Shown here in pieces: positions 52,576 to 61,314 of a stretch of 64,000 nucleotides of DNA. Source of the DNA: Emcibacter sp. SYSU 3D8. Lineage in GTDB: Bacteria > Pseudomonadota > Alphaproteobacteria > SMXS01. The stretch is from contig NZ_JBBYXK010000002.1 of NCBI RefSeq assembly GCF_039655875.1, forward strand, positions 991,433 to 1,055,432. The letters are read 5' to 3'. The position numbers were made by a program, and so were the translations under genes. Position 1 is the first letter of the stretch. Each line of letters starts with the position of its first letter. The notes beneath the pieces were generated by a model. The model was not told the DNA's origin, made no database searches, and worked only from the letters and a program-made list of their open reading frames with translations.

Positions 52576-53280
52576 ATGCGTGTTCCAATGATCCGCCTCG
52601 ACGATATTCATCTAACACTTAATAGCCGCGCCGGACCCGTCAACATCCTGCGCGGAATCGATCTCGATATTGCGGCCGGCGAGGCGGCCGGCATGGTCGG
52701 TCCGTCCGGCTCGGGAAAGTCCACGCTGATGAGCGTGATGGCGGGACTGGAAAAGCCCACCAGCGGCCGCGTCGCCATCGACGGCCAGGACATCACCGGC
52801 ATGGATGAGGACGCGCTGGCCCGGTTCCGGCGGGGACGTGTCGGCATTGTCTTCCAGTCCTTTCACCTGATCCCGACCATGACGGCGCTGGAGAATGTGG
52901 CGGTGCCGCTGGAGCTGATGGGAGACCGGGATGCCTTCGACCGCGCCGCCCGGGAACTGGACATTGTCGGCCTGAGCGCGCGCACCGAGCATTATCCGGG
53001 ACAGCTTTCGGGGGGCGAACAGCAGCGGGTGGCTCTGGCGCGCGCGCTGGCGCCGCAGCCCGGCCTGCTGCTGGCCGACGAGCCCACCGGCAACCTGGAT
53101 GCGGGGACCGGCGCCGCGATCATCGAGCTGATGTTCGCGCTGCAGGCGGAACGCGGCACCACGCTGGTGCTGATCACCCACGACGCGGGTCTCGCCGAGC
53201 GCTGCGACCGCCAGATCAGGCTGCGTGACGGCCGTATCGACGACGAGCCGCAGATGGCTCTTGCCGGGGCCGCGGTCTGA
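52576..53280 (+). CDS. ABC transporter ATP-binding protein (YbbA/LolD-like)
   Basis: A 234-residue ATPase of the MacB/LolD class. Walker A GPSGSGKST, Q-loop FQSFHLIPTMTALENVAVPLEL, signature LSGGEQQR, Walker B LLLADEPTGNLD and ITHD are all present. It energises the permease encoded next, with which it overlaps by one base (TGATG). A second ATG at 52588 begins the family sequence at once and is a reasonable alternative start. These systems act on substrates in the periplasm or membrane without clear transport assignment; YbbAP is linked to the neighbouring TesA-like esterase. Confidence 0.93.
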   Translation: MRVPMIRLDDIHLTLNSRAGPVNILRGIDLDIAAGEAAGMVGPSGSGKSTLMSVMAGLEKPTSGRVAIDGQDITGMDEDALARFRRGRVGIVFQSFHLIPTMTALENVAVPLELMGDRDAFDRAARELDIVGLSARTEHYPGQLSGGEQQRVALARALAPQPGLLLADEPTGNLDAGTGAAIIELMFALQAERGTTLVLITHDAGLAERCDRQIRLRDGRIDDEPQMALAGAAV

Positions 53281-55790
53281 TGCCGCTGGCCCTGCGCCTC
53301 GCGCTGCGCGAATTGCGGGGCGGCCTGCGGGGTTTCGGCATTTTTCTGCTGTGCATCGTGCTGGGTGTCGCGGCCATCGCCGCAGTTGGCGGCGTGCGCG
53401 GCGCGGTGCTCGAAGGCATCGGCGAGCATGGCCGGCCGCTGCTCGGCGGCGACATCGAATTGCGCATGACCAGCGAGCCCATGCCCGGGGCCGCGCTCGA
53501 TTACGTCACCAGCCTGTATCCCGTCAGCCGCACCACCACGCTGCGCTCCATGGCCGCCGCCGATCTCGACCGGCGGGCAACCATCGAACTCAAGGCGGTC
53601 GACGGAGCCTATCCGCTTTACGGAACCGCCGTGCTGGCGCCGTCCATGCCGCTGGCCGATGCGCTGGCGTATCGCGGCGGACATTGGGGCGTCACCGTCG
53701 AGCAGGCCGTTCTCGACAAGACGCACACGCAGGTTGGCGACCTGTTGCGGATCGGCGACATCGACTACCGCATCAGCGCCGTTACCGTTACCGAACCCGA
53801 CAAGGCCGGTGACGGCTTTACGCTGGGCGCGCGTGTTCTCGTCTCCGATGCCAGCCTGGTGCCGGCCGGCCTGATCCAGCAGGGCAGTATCGTGCGCTAC
53901 CAGTACCGGTTGAAGCTGCCGCCGGGTGCCGATCTCGAAGCCGCCAAGCGCGACCTGACCGAGCGTTTCCCCGATGCCGGCTGGCGCATGCGCGACCGGC
54001 AGAACGGCGCCGACAGCATCAAGCGCTTCCTCGAACGGCTGGGCGTGTTTCTGTCGCTTTCCGGGCTCACCGCGCTGCTGGTTGGCGGCGTCGGCGTCGC
54101 CAACGCCACCGCCGGCTATCTGGCCACCAAGCGCGAGGCGGTCGCGACCCTCAAGAGCCTGGGCGCGGGTGGCGGTCTGGTGTTCCGGATCTATCTCTGG
54201 CAGGTGATGCTGCTGGCGCTGGCCGGTATCGCCGCGGGCCTTGTGCTGGGGGCGGCGATCCCGTTCGCGGTCATCGCCTGGCTGCGCGACATGCTGCCGG
54301 TGCCCGCGCGCCCCGGCGTCTATGCCGAACCGCTGCTGCTTGCGGCAGGCTATGGCCTGCTGACCGTGCTGGCTTTCGCCGCATGGCCGCTGGGCAGGGC
54401 GCGCGACGTGCCCGCCGCCGGTCTGTTCCGGCAGATCGTTGCACCGGTGTCCGGCCGGCCACGTTGGCGTTACGTGGCGCTCAGCGGCGCGGCGCTGACG
54501 GCGCTCGCCGCTCTTGCGCTGCTGTTTTCCGATGAGCGCCGGTTCACCGGCTGGTTCCTGCTGGGCTCGGCGGCCAGTTTCCTGGTGCTGTGGCTGGCGG
54601 GGCTGGCCCTGATGCGCATCGCCGCTTACCTGCCGCGTCCGGCGAGCAGGGTCTGGCGCATGGCGCTCGCCAATCTGCACCGGCCCGGCGCCGCTACGCC
54701 CAATGTGGTGCTGTCGCTGGGACTGGGATTGACGCTGCTCGTAACCGTCGCGCAGATCAGCGCCAATCTGTCGGCCCAGATCAGGGACGGCGTGCCCGCC
54801 GATGCGCCGTCCTACTATTTCATCGACATCCAGCCCGACCAGATTGACGGATTCGAGACGCTGGTGCGCGGTCTTCCCGGCGTGGCCGCGGTCGACCGGG
54901 CGCCCATGCTGCGGGCCTCGATCACCGAGGTGAACGGTGTCCGCGCCGAGGAGGCCAAGGTGACGGCCGATGCCCAGTGGGCGCTGCGCGGCGACCGGGG
55001 CCTCACCTATACCGCGTCCCTGCCGGCGCAGAACACGATCGTCGCCGGCGACTGGTGGCCGGCCGATTATGCCGGACCGCCGCAGATCTCGTTCGATGCG
55101 AAGCTGGCCGAGGGCATGAGCCTGGCGGTCGGCGATACGCTGACCTTCAACGTCATGGGCCGGCCCATCACCGCCAGCATCGCCAATCTGCGCGAAATCG
55201 ACTGGTCGGGCATGGGCATGAACTTTTCCGTGATCTTCGCGCCCGGCACGCTCGAGCACGCACCGCATACCTATCTCGCAACGGTGCGGGTCGACCAGGA
55301 ACATGAAGCGGGAGTCGACAGGGCGGTGGGCCGCGAGCACCCCAACGTCACCTCGGTGCGGGTCCGTGACGTGCTGGCCACCGTCAACACGCTGCTGAAG
55401 CAGATCAACCAGGCTGTCTCGGGCGCCGCGTTCGCGGCGCTGATCGCCGGTGTTGCCGTCCTCGCCGGCGCCATGGCCGCCGGTTACAACGAACGGGTGC
55501 GGGACGCGGTGATCCTCAAGGTGCTCGGCGCGCGCCGCGCCGATATCGCCCGGGTCTATCTGGTCGAATACGCGCTGATGGGACTGATCACCGCACTGAT
55601 CGCCATGGCGCTCGGCACCCTGGCGGCGTGGCTGGTGATCACCCGGATCATGGAGGCCAATTGGAGCCTGCACCCGGAGATTCTGGTGGCGACCGCCGCA
55701 GCGGGACTGGCGGTTACCGTGACCTTCGGCTTCCTTGGCACCTGGCGCGCCCTTGGCGAGCGGCCGGCGCCGCATCTTCGGGTAGATTAA
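53280..55790 (+). CDS. FtsX-like ABC permease (YbbP-like)
   Basis: An 836-residue permease with ten predicted membrane helices in two FtsX-like blocks (one near residues 250-400, one near 720-836), separated by two periplasmic MacB-like domains ('LYPVSRTTTLRSMAAADLDRR', 'VDRAPMLRASITEVNGVRAEE'). This double-block layout is typical of YbbP/LolCE-type extractors that remove hydrophobic molecules from the membrane. It is co-transcribed with its ATPase. A short AT-rich gap and the BI-1 gene follow. Confidence 0.92.
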   Translation: MPLALRLALRELRGGLRGFGIFLLCIVLGVAAIAAVGGVRGAVLEGIGEHGRPLLGGDIELRMTSEPMPGAALDYVTSLYPVSRTTTLRSMAAADLDRRATIELKAVDGAYPLYGTAVLAPSMPLADALAYRGGHWGVTVEQAVLDKTHTQVGDLLRIGDIDYRISAVTVTEPDKAGDGFTLGARVLVSDASLVPAGLIQQGSIVRYQYRLKLPPGADLEAAKRDLTERFPDAGWRMRDRQNGADSIKRFLERLGVFLSLSGLTALLVGGVGVANATAGYLATKREAVATLKSLGAGGGLVFRIYLWQVMLLALAGIAAGLVLGAAIPFAVIAWLRDMLPVPARPGVYAEPLLLAAGYGLLTVLAFAAWPLGRARDVPAAGLFRQIVAPVSGRPRWRYVALSGAALTALAALALLFSDERRFTGWFLLGSAASFLVLWLAGLALMRIAAYLPRPASRVWRMALANLHRPGAATPNVVLSLGLGLTLLVTVAQISANLSAQIRDGVPADAPSYYFIDIQPDQIDGFETLVRGLPGVAAVDRAPMLRASITEVNGVRAEEAKVTADAQWALRGDRGLTYTASLPAQNTIVAGDWWPADYAGPPQISFDAKLAEGMSLAVGDTLTFNVMGRPITASIANLREIDWSGMGMNFSVIFAPGTLEHAPHTYLATVRVDQEHEAGVDRAVGREHPNVTSVRVRDVLATVNTLLKQINQAVSGAAFAALIAGVAVLAGAMAAGYNERVRDAVILKVLGARRADIARVYLVEYALMGLITALIAMALGTLAAWLVITRIMEANWSLHPEILVATAAAGLAVTVTFGFLGTWRALGERPAPHLRVD

Positions 55791-55900
55791 CAGAAGTTTT
55801 CCAAACGCTTTACCTTGAAACCTGAGGTCCACCCCTCGATATTAGGAACCATTGGTTTGAGCCGTGTGCGTGGCTCGTTTCATCAAGGAGTCTGTCAGCA

Positions 55901-56641
55901 ATGGCACAAGACTACAGAGCGCCTGCCAGCGTGGGTACGGGGACTGCCGCCGACATCGATCGCGGCCTCCGCGCACACATGCTGCATGTCTACAATTACA
56001 TGGCATCGGGCGTGCTGCTTACCGGCATCGTCGCCCTGGTCGTGTCCAGCATGGCCGTGACCGATGCGGGTCAGCTTTCCGCCTTCGGGCAGGCCATCTA
56101 TCTGTCGCCGCTGAAGTGGGTGGTGATCCTGTCGCCGCTTGCGCTGGTGATGGTGATGAGCTTCGGCTTGAACAAGCTCAGCCTGTTCGCGCTACAGGCA
56201 TCGTACTGGGTCTATGCCGGACTGATGGGCCTGTCCCTCAGCAGCATCTTCCTGATGTACACCGGGGAAAGCATCGCCAAGGTGTTCTTCATCACCGCCG
56301 GCATGTTCGGTGCGCTCAGCCTGTACGGCTACACCACGAAGCGGGATCTGGGCCCGGTCGGCAAGTTCATGTTCATGGGCCTGATCGGCATCATCATCGC
56401 CAGCGTCGTGAATATCTTCATGGCCTCGACCATGATGTCGTTCGTGATTTCGGTGATCGGCGTGCTCGTTTTCGCCGGCCTGACGGCCTACGACACCCAG
56501 AAGATCAAGGAACTCTACTACGCCGGCTACGGCAAGGAGCAGACCGCCAAGCTGTCGGTCATGGGTGCCCTGAGCCTGTATCTGGACTTCATCAACCTGT
56601 TCATGATGCTGCTGCGGCTGTTCGGCAGCTCGCGCGACTAG
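55901..56641 (+). CDS. Bax inhibitor-1/YccA family membrane protein
   Basis: A 246-residue protein with seven membrane helices and an N-terminal soluble tail. 'SLSSIFLMYTGESIAKVFFITAGMFGALSLYGYTTKRDL' and 'VFAGLTAYDTQKIKELY' carry the Asp pair that forms the pH-sensing latch in bacterial BI-1 homologues. It is a calcium-leak or membrane-stress protein. A good terminator follows 22 bases after the stop, so it is a single-gene unit with the promoter in the 110-base gap upstream. Confidence 0.93.
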   Translation: MAQDYRAPASVGTGTAADIDRGLRAHMLHVYNYMASGVLLTGIVALVVSSMAVTDAGQLSAFGQAIYLSPLKWVVILSPLALVMVMSFGLNKLSLFALQASYWVYAGLMGLSLSSIFLMYTGESIAKVFFITAGMFGALSLYGYTTKRDLGPVGKFMFMGLIGIIIASVVNIFMASTMMSFVISVIGVLVFAGLTAYDTQKIKELYYAGYGKEQTAKLSVMGALSLYLDFINLFMMLLRLFGSSRD

Positions 56642-56663
56642 GCGTCACGTTCAAGGAAACTCG

Positions 56664-56692
56664 AAACGCCCGGCCCAGTGCCGGGCGTTTTT
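56664..56692 (+). terminator. Intrinsic terminator of the BI-1 gene
   Basis: An 11-base stem AAACGCCCGGC/GCCGGGCGTTT with a CCAGT loop and a T-run. Because the arms end in A-run and T-run, it could also stop the convergent DUF2794 gene. Confidence 0.9.
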
Positions 56693-56712
56693 CGTTGGGG
56701 GCGTGGCGCGGT

Positions 56713-57054
56713 TCAGTCGACCACGTTGAGGCGCTTGCGCTCGAAGAAGCGCAGCACGGTCTCCAGTTCATGGCCGCGCTTCAGGATCTGGTTGCCTGGC
56801 GCCAGGATCGCCCAGGCGCCCTGGCGCTTGGCCCATTTGGGGCATTTGACGATCCTGTAAAGGGCGACTTCGCTCGATCGCCGGAATACCGAGAACACGG
56901 CCCGTTCGGCGCCGTCGGCCATCGCGTAATCCCGCCATTCCCCGTCGGCGACCATCTGCCCGTAAACCCGCAGGATCTGATTGAGCTCGCGCCGGTTGAA
57001 GAAGATGCTTGGCGGTGTCGCCCGGTATTCGGCGAGGCTGGTCACGTTTTGCAT
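56713..57054 (-). CDS. DUF2794 protein
   Basis: A 113-residue cytosolic protein matching DUF2794, a family restricted to alphaproteobacteria: 'IFFNRRELNQILRVYGQMVADGEWRDYAMAD' and 'AVFSVFRRSSEVALYRIVKCPKWAKRQGAWAILAPGNQILKRGHEL'. It has no catalytic motif I can see, and is rich in Arg and aromatic residues. Its gene is divergent from the hairpin elements and htpG. Function unknown. Confidence 0.93.
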   Translation of the reverse strand: MQNVTSLAEYRATPPSIFFNRRELNQILRVYGQMVADGEWRDYAMADGAERAVFSVFRRSSEVALYRIVKCPKWAKRQGAWAILAPGNQILKRGHELETVLRFFERKRLNVVD

Positions 57055-57191
57055 AGAGCAATTAAGCCGCCTCGTTCACGGGAATGTAAACACGGAATCT
57101 GCCTGCCGCCTGCCATGGAAAAGCGATGAAAACACCTCTCATTCGCCGGAGAGAGAACCAATTCGCGCCACAATCAAAAGCGACTATCTGG

Positions 57192-57282
57192 TTGTTGGCC
57201 TCGTCGCCCGGTCGTGTCAGTCGGATCTGTAGCCCCCAAGCCCATTCCGACCGAGACGGCCGGGCATTCTCATGTTTCGGGC
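57192..57282. ncRNA. Candidate structured RNA element, copy 1
   Basis: The core hairpin is 57206-57265. The outer stem GCCCGG/CCGGGC and the basal sequence TTGTTGGCCTCGTC are the same as in copy 2. The inner stem pairs 213-225 with 246-258 (…GTCGGA with TCCGAC…, two mismatches). The 20-base loop at 57226-57245 is identical to copy 2. The tail TTTCGGGC is also shared. Transcription direction and start are unknown; the rightward strand is used for pairing here, and a DNA-level role is not excluded. Confidence 0.55.
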
Positions 57283-57398
57283 TCCTGTGCCCCGAGGGCC
57301 ACCGGTGCGGCGCTCATGCGCAGTGGGATTGGGTCAATCCATCGCAACCTTGCCGCGCCACCGTCCAAATCCCGCCACATTTTACAGCAATAAGGTCA

Positions 57399-57488
57399 TT
57401 GTTGGCCTCGTCGCCCGGTCGCTGTGAGATGAATCTGTAGCCCCCAAGCCCATTTCATCTCATGCGGCCGGGCACATCATTTTCGGGC
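57399..57488. ncRNA. Candidate structured RNA element, copy 2
   Basis: Hairpin 57413-57473 with the same outer stem GCCCGG/CCGGGC and the same loop (57434-57453) as copy 1. The inner stem is entirely different in sequence, TGAGATGAA with TTCATCTCA, yet fully paired, so the two copies covary. It lies 42 bases upstream of the htpG -35-like element and could be a separate sRNA or part of a longer leader. Confidence 0.55.
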
Positions 57489-57529
57489 CGGCGCAATCCC
57501 TCCAAATCATCCCTCGACGGCGAATGCAC

Positions 57530-57558
57530 CTTGATGCGCCGTGCGGCTGTTCCTATGT
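57530..57558 (+). promoter_or_regulatory. RpoH (heat-shock) type promoter for htpG
   Basis: CTTG at 57530-57533 and CCTATGT at 57552-57558, 18 bases apart, agree with the alphaproteobacterial sigma-32 pattern CTTG-N17/18-CYTATNT. The -10 lies 28 bases before the htpG ATG. Confidence 0.6.
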
Positions 57559-57585
57559 AGCCGTTCGCCAAACAGGGAGTCGCCG

Positions 57586-59463
57586 ATGACGCAACAAGCC
57601 GCCGCCGAAACACATGAGTTCCAGGCCGAAGTCGCCCGCCTGCTCAACATGATGGTCCGCTCGGTCTATTCGGAGACCGAGATATTTCTGCGCGAGTTGA
57701 TCTCCAACGCCTCGGATGCCTGTGACCGGTTGCGCTATGAGGCGCAGACCAATCCGGCGGCCATGGAAGGCGACACCGCGCTGCGGATATCCGTGACCGT
57801 CGACAAGGCAGCGCGGACGCTGACCATCGCCGATAACGGCATTGGCATGAACCACGACGACCTGATCGCCAATCTGGGCACCATTGCGCGTTCGGGAACG
57901 GCCGCCTTCATGGAAAAGCTCAGCGGCGATTCCAAAAAGGACGTATCGCTGATCGGACAGTTCGGCGTCGGCTTCTATTCGGCCTTCATGGTTGCCGACC
58001 AGGTCGAGGTGACCAGCCGCAAGGTGGGGGACGAGCAGGCCTGGAAGTGGTCGTCGGACGGCGAAGGCAGCTACACCATCGCGCCGGCCGAGCAGGCCGA
58101 GCGCGGCACGAGCATCGCGCTGCACGTCCGCCCGGATGAGGACGAGTATCTCGACGCCCACCGGCTGCGGCACATCATCACCACCTATTCGGACCACATC
58201 GCCTTTCCGATCCACCTGTCCGAGGTGAAAGACGGCGAGACGACCGAGGAGGAATCGGTCAACAAGGGCTCGGCGCTTTGGACCCGGCCCAAGGCCGAGG
58301 TGACGGACGAGCAATATACCGCGTTTTACCGCCATGCCGGCCATGCCTTCGACGAGCCGGCGCTGACGCTGCATTACCGGGCCGAAGGCACCATCGACTA
58401 TACCGCCCTGTTGTTCGTGCCCACCGAACGGCCCATGGACCTGTTCGATCCGGCGCGCAAGCCGCGGGTGAAACTGTATGTGAAGCGCGTCTTCATCACC
58501 GACGACACGGACGACCTGATCCCCGGCTGGCTGCGGTTCCTGCGCGGCGTGGTCGATTCCGAGGATCTGCCGCTGAATGTCAGCCGCGAAATGCTGCAGA
58601 ACAATCCGGTCGTCGCCCGCATGCGCAAGGCCGTGACCGGACGGGTGGTCAGCGCGCTGGAGGCCAAGGCAAAGGATGATCCCGAAGGCTTCGTGAAGAT
58701 CTGGGAGAACTTCGGCGCGGTGATCAAGGAAGGCCTCTACGAGGACGGCGAGCGCCGCGCGGCGCTGCTGAAGATCGCTCGTTTCCGGTCGACCCATGGC
58801 GACAGCTGGACCAGCCTCGAGGATTATCTGGGCCGGGTGAAGGAAGGCCAGGAGGCGATCTATTATGTCACCGCGGCCGATATCGAGGCCGCCAGGCGCA
58901 GCCCGCACCTGGAGGGCTTTGCCGCGCGCGGTGTCGAGGTGCTGCTGCTGACCGACCCGGTCGACGATTTCTGGCTGTCCATGGTGCACGAGCACGAGGG
59001 CAAGCCGTTCCGCTCGGTGACCCGCGGCGGCGCCGACCTGTCGAAGCTGGGCGAGGCCCAGGGCGAAGACAAGCCCGACGACAGCAGGTTCACCACCCTG
59101 GTCGTGGCGCTGAAGGAGGCGCTGGGCGAGGCGGTGAAGGACGTGCGCACCACGGACCGGCTGACCGGCAGTGCCGTGTGTCTGGTGGCCGACGATGGCG
59201 ACATGGACCTGAACCTGCAACGGCTGCTGAAAATGCATAACCAGCTGGGGACCGAATCACCGCGCATCCTGGAGATCAATCCCGACCATCCGCTGGTCGC
59301 CGCCATGGCCGCCCGGGCCGACCAGCCGGGCGCGCTTGACGCGCTGAAGGACCCGGCGCTGCTGCTGCTCGATCAGGCCCGGATACTGGAAGGCGAGCTG
59401 CCGTCCGATCCGGCGGCGTTTGCCCGGAGGATGGCGGACCTGATGGCGAAGGGCCTGAACTAG
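57586..59463 (+). CDS. htpG: Chaperone HtpG (Hsp90)
   Basis: A 625-residue Hsp90. The N-terminal GHKL ATPase domain shows 'LRELISNASDACDRLRYE', DNGIGM and 'IGQFGVGFYSAFMV'. The middle domain has the catalytic Arg in 'DLPLNVSREMLQNN', and the C-terminal dimerisation domain ends in a short charged helix, without the eukaryotic MEEVD. AACAGGGAG precedes the ATG at 57586. It matures client proteins under heat and oxidative stress, and the heat-shock-like promoter upstream fits this. A hairpin follows the gene. Confidence 0.97.
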   Translation: MTQQAAAETHEFQAEVARLLNMMVRSVYSETEIFLRELISNASDACDRLRYEAQTNPAAMEGDTALRISVTVDKAARTLTIADNGIGMNHDDLIANLGTIARSGTAAFMEKLSGDSKKDVSLIGQFGVGFYSAFMVADQVEVTSRKVGDEQAWKWSSDGEGSYTIAPAEQAERGTSIALHVRPDEDEYLDAHRLRHIITTYSDHIAFPIHLSEVKDGETTEEESVNKGSALWTRPKAEVTDEQYTAFYRHAGHAFDEPALTLHYRAEGTIDYTALLFVPTERPMDLFDPARKPRVKLYVKRVFITDDTDDLIPGWLRFLRGVVDSEDLPLNVSREMLQNNPVVARMRKAVTGRVVSALEAKAKDDPEGFVKIWENFGAVIKEGLYEDGERRAALLKIARFRSTHGDSWTSLEDYLGRVKEGQEAIYYVTAADIEAARRSPHLEGFAARGVEVLLLTDPVDDFWLSMVHEHEGKPFRSVTRGGADLSKLGEAQGEDKPDDSRFTTLVVALKEALGEAVKDVRTTDRLTGSAVCLVADDGDMDLNLQRLLKMHNQLGTESPRILEINPDHPLVAAMAARADQPGALDALKDPALLLLDQARILEGELPSDPAAFARRMADLMAKGLN

Positions 59464-59472
59464 CCCTTGCCG

Positions 59473-59504
59473 TGCGTGCCGGGCCACACCGCGCCCGGTA
59501 CGCA
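59473..59504 (+). terminator. Terminator-like hairpin after htpG
   Basis: A 12-base stem TGCGTGCCGGGC/GCCCGGTACGCA (one G-T) with an 8-base loop, 10 bases after the stop. There is no T-run, so it may be a factor-dependent terminator or a 3'-end stabiliser. The remaining 219 bases up to nhaB show only a small dyad (TAAGGGGTACCTTA near 59546). Confidence 0.5.
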
Positions 59505-59723
59505 TCCACCTGAGCCACCCATGATCGTCATGCCTGCATAGCCGGTAAGGGGTACCTTATCGCCGCGGTTTTGGTATTGTGTCGGCGGCTAACGCTCCTA
59601 CGCGATTTTCCGGATATCATCGGCGACAGAGCGGCTGGTGCGGGAGAACGACAGGTTTCCCGCGTCCGCGCGTGATGGCGTGGTGTGTTTCCGACGCAAA
59701 TTCTGATCCGAGGTTAACGGCGC

Positions 59724-61310
59724 ATGATGTCTAAGGTCCTGAACAACCCGTTCCTGCAGAATTTCATCGGCAATACGCCGGTCTGGTACAAGGCCGCCAT
59801 CGTCGGATTCCTGGTTGCCAACCCGATCCTGCTTGCGCTGTTCGGGCCCGTGTTCACGGGCTGGGTTCTGGTGGCCGAGTTCATCTTCACCTTGGCAATG
59901 GCCCTCAAGTGCTACCCGCTGCAGCCCGGCGGCCTGCTGGCGATCGAGGCCGTATTTCTGGGCATGACATCGCCGGAGGCGGTCTATCACGAGGTGCAGG
60001 GCGCGTTGCCCGTGATCCTGCTGCTGATGTTCATGGTCGCGGGCATCTACTTCATGAAGGACCTGCTGCTCTTCATCTTCACCAAGCTGCTGCTGCGCGT
60101 GCGCAACAAGATGGCGGTTTCGCTGCTGTTCTCGCTGGCCGGCGCGGTGCTGTCGGCCTTCCTCGATGCGCTGACTGTCACGGCCGTGGTGATTGCGATC
60201 GGCACCGGCTTCTATGCCATCTATCACCGCGTTGCGTCGGGCAAGGGGATCGACCAGATCCACGACCACACGCATGACCGCGACGTCCATGAGCTCCACC
60301 GCAGCGACCTGGATCAGTTTCGCGCGTTCCTTCGAGGCCTGCTGATGCATGCGGCCGTGGGCACCGCGCTGGGCGGGGTGTGCACGCTTGTCGGCGAGCC
60401 CCAGAACATCCTCATCGCCGAACGCACCAGCTGGGATTTCGTCGAATTCTTCTTTCGCATGGTGCCTGTCACCATGCCTGTCCTCGCTGTCGGATTGCTG
60501 ACCTGCGCGCTGCTCGAGAAGACGAAGCTGTTCGGCTATGGCGCCACGCTGCCCACGATCGTGCGCGACAACCTGCTGGAATTCGACCGGCGCGAGAGCG
60601 AGAAGCGCACCGACCGCGACAGAATGGCGTTGGTCGTCCAGGCGCTCGCCGGCGTCTGGCTTACGGTGGCGCTGATGTTCCATCTGGCCGAGGTTGGCCT
60701 GATCGGCTTGTCGGTGATCGTGCTCACGACAGCGTTCATGGGAGTCATCGACGAACACCGGATCGGCCACGCCTTCGAGGAAGCGCTGCCGTTCACCGCG
60801 CTGCTGGTGGTGTTCTTCGCCGTGGTGGCGGTCATCGACGAGCAACAGCTGTTCACGCCCGTGATCCACGCGGTGCTCCAGCTCGACGGCGCGGCGCAGG
60901 TCGCGAGCTTCTATCTGGCCAACGGCGTGCTGTCGGCGATCAGCGACAATGTGTTCGTCGCGACGATCTACATCAACCAGGTGGCCGAAGCCTGGCGCCT
61001 GGGCGAGATTCCCCGCGACCAGTTCGATCTGCTGGCGGTCGCCATCAACACCGGCACGAATATTCCCAGCGTGGCGACTCCCAACGGGCAGGCCGCGTTT
61101 CTGTTCCTGCTGACGTCGGCGCTCGCCCCGCTGATCCGGCTTTCCTACATGCGGATGGTGGTCATGGCGCTGCCCTACACCATCACCATGACCCTGACCG
61201 GGCTGGCGATGGTGTACTACGTCCTCGTTCCCGCCACCGACATCCTGTACGACCTGGGCCTGATCAACCACCACGTCCCCACTATTGAAGCACCGGCGGC
61301 GCCGCACTGA
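59724..61310 (+). CDS. nhaB: Na+/H+ antiporter NhaB
   Basis: A 528-residue membrane antiporter. It matches E. coli NhaB throughout: '[45 protein letters not shown]', '[22 protein letters not shown]', '[35 protein letters not shown]' and a C-terminal '[31 protein letters not shown]'. It exports Na+ in exchange for protons. The start is ATG 59724, with a second in-frame ATG directly after. It converges with nhaA, the stops being 4 bases apart, so there is no room for a terminator between them. Confidence 0.96.
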   Translation: MMSKVLNNPFLQNFIGNTPVWYKAAIVGFLVANPILLALFGPVFTGWVLVAEFIFTLAMALKCYPLQPGGLLAIEAVFLGMTSPEAVYHEVQGALPVILLLMFMVAGIYFMKDLLLFIFTKLLLRVRNKMAVSLLFSLAGAVLSAFLDALTVTAVVIAIGTGFYAIYHRVASGKGIDQIHDHTHDRDVHELHRSDLDQFRAFLRGLLMHAAVGTALGGVCTLVGEPQNILIAERTSWDFVEFFFRMVPVTMPVLAVGLLTCALLEKTKLFGYGATLPTIVRDNLLEFDRRESEKRTDRDRMALVVQALAGVWLTVALMFHLAEVGLIGLSVIVLTTAFMGVIDEHRIGHAFEEALPFTALLVVFFAVVAVIDEQQLFTPVIHAVLQLDGAAQVASFYLANGVLSAISDNVFVATIYINQVAEAWRLGEIPRDQFDLLAVAINTGTNIPSVATPNGQAAFLFLLTSALAPLIRLSYMRMVVMALPYTITMTLTGLAMVYYVLVPATDILYDLGLINHHVPTIEAPAAPH

Positions 61311-61314
61311 GCGA

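Larger units (their letters stand above)
57055..57585. other. Intergenic region with tandem structured elements and htpG promoter
   Basis: A 531-base stretch without a convincing gene. It holds two copies of an 89-91 base repeat (57192-57282 and 57399-57488), each built around a long hairpin, and a heat-shock-like promoter at 57530-57558. Positions 57055-57190 should hold the DUF2794 promoter; I see no clear hexamers. The spacer 57283-57398 is not repeated. Confidence 0.7.

Noticed and set aside
52992..55832. 946-residue antisense open frame over the ABC permease
   Set aside because: Shadow frame; the permease has clear helices and a partner ATPase.
57126..57440. 104-residue open frame across the hairpin elements
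   Set aside because: It is built from the repeated element itself and has a low-complexity, Ser/Pro/Arg-rich translation.
57055..57585. CRISPR-like or short-repeat array upstream of htpG
   Set aside because: Only two copies, about 207 bases apart, with variable stems; no regular direct repeats and spacers and no cas genes.
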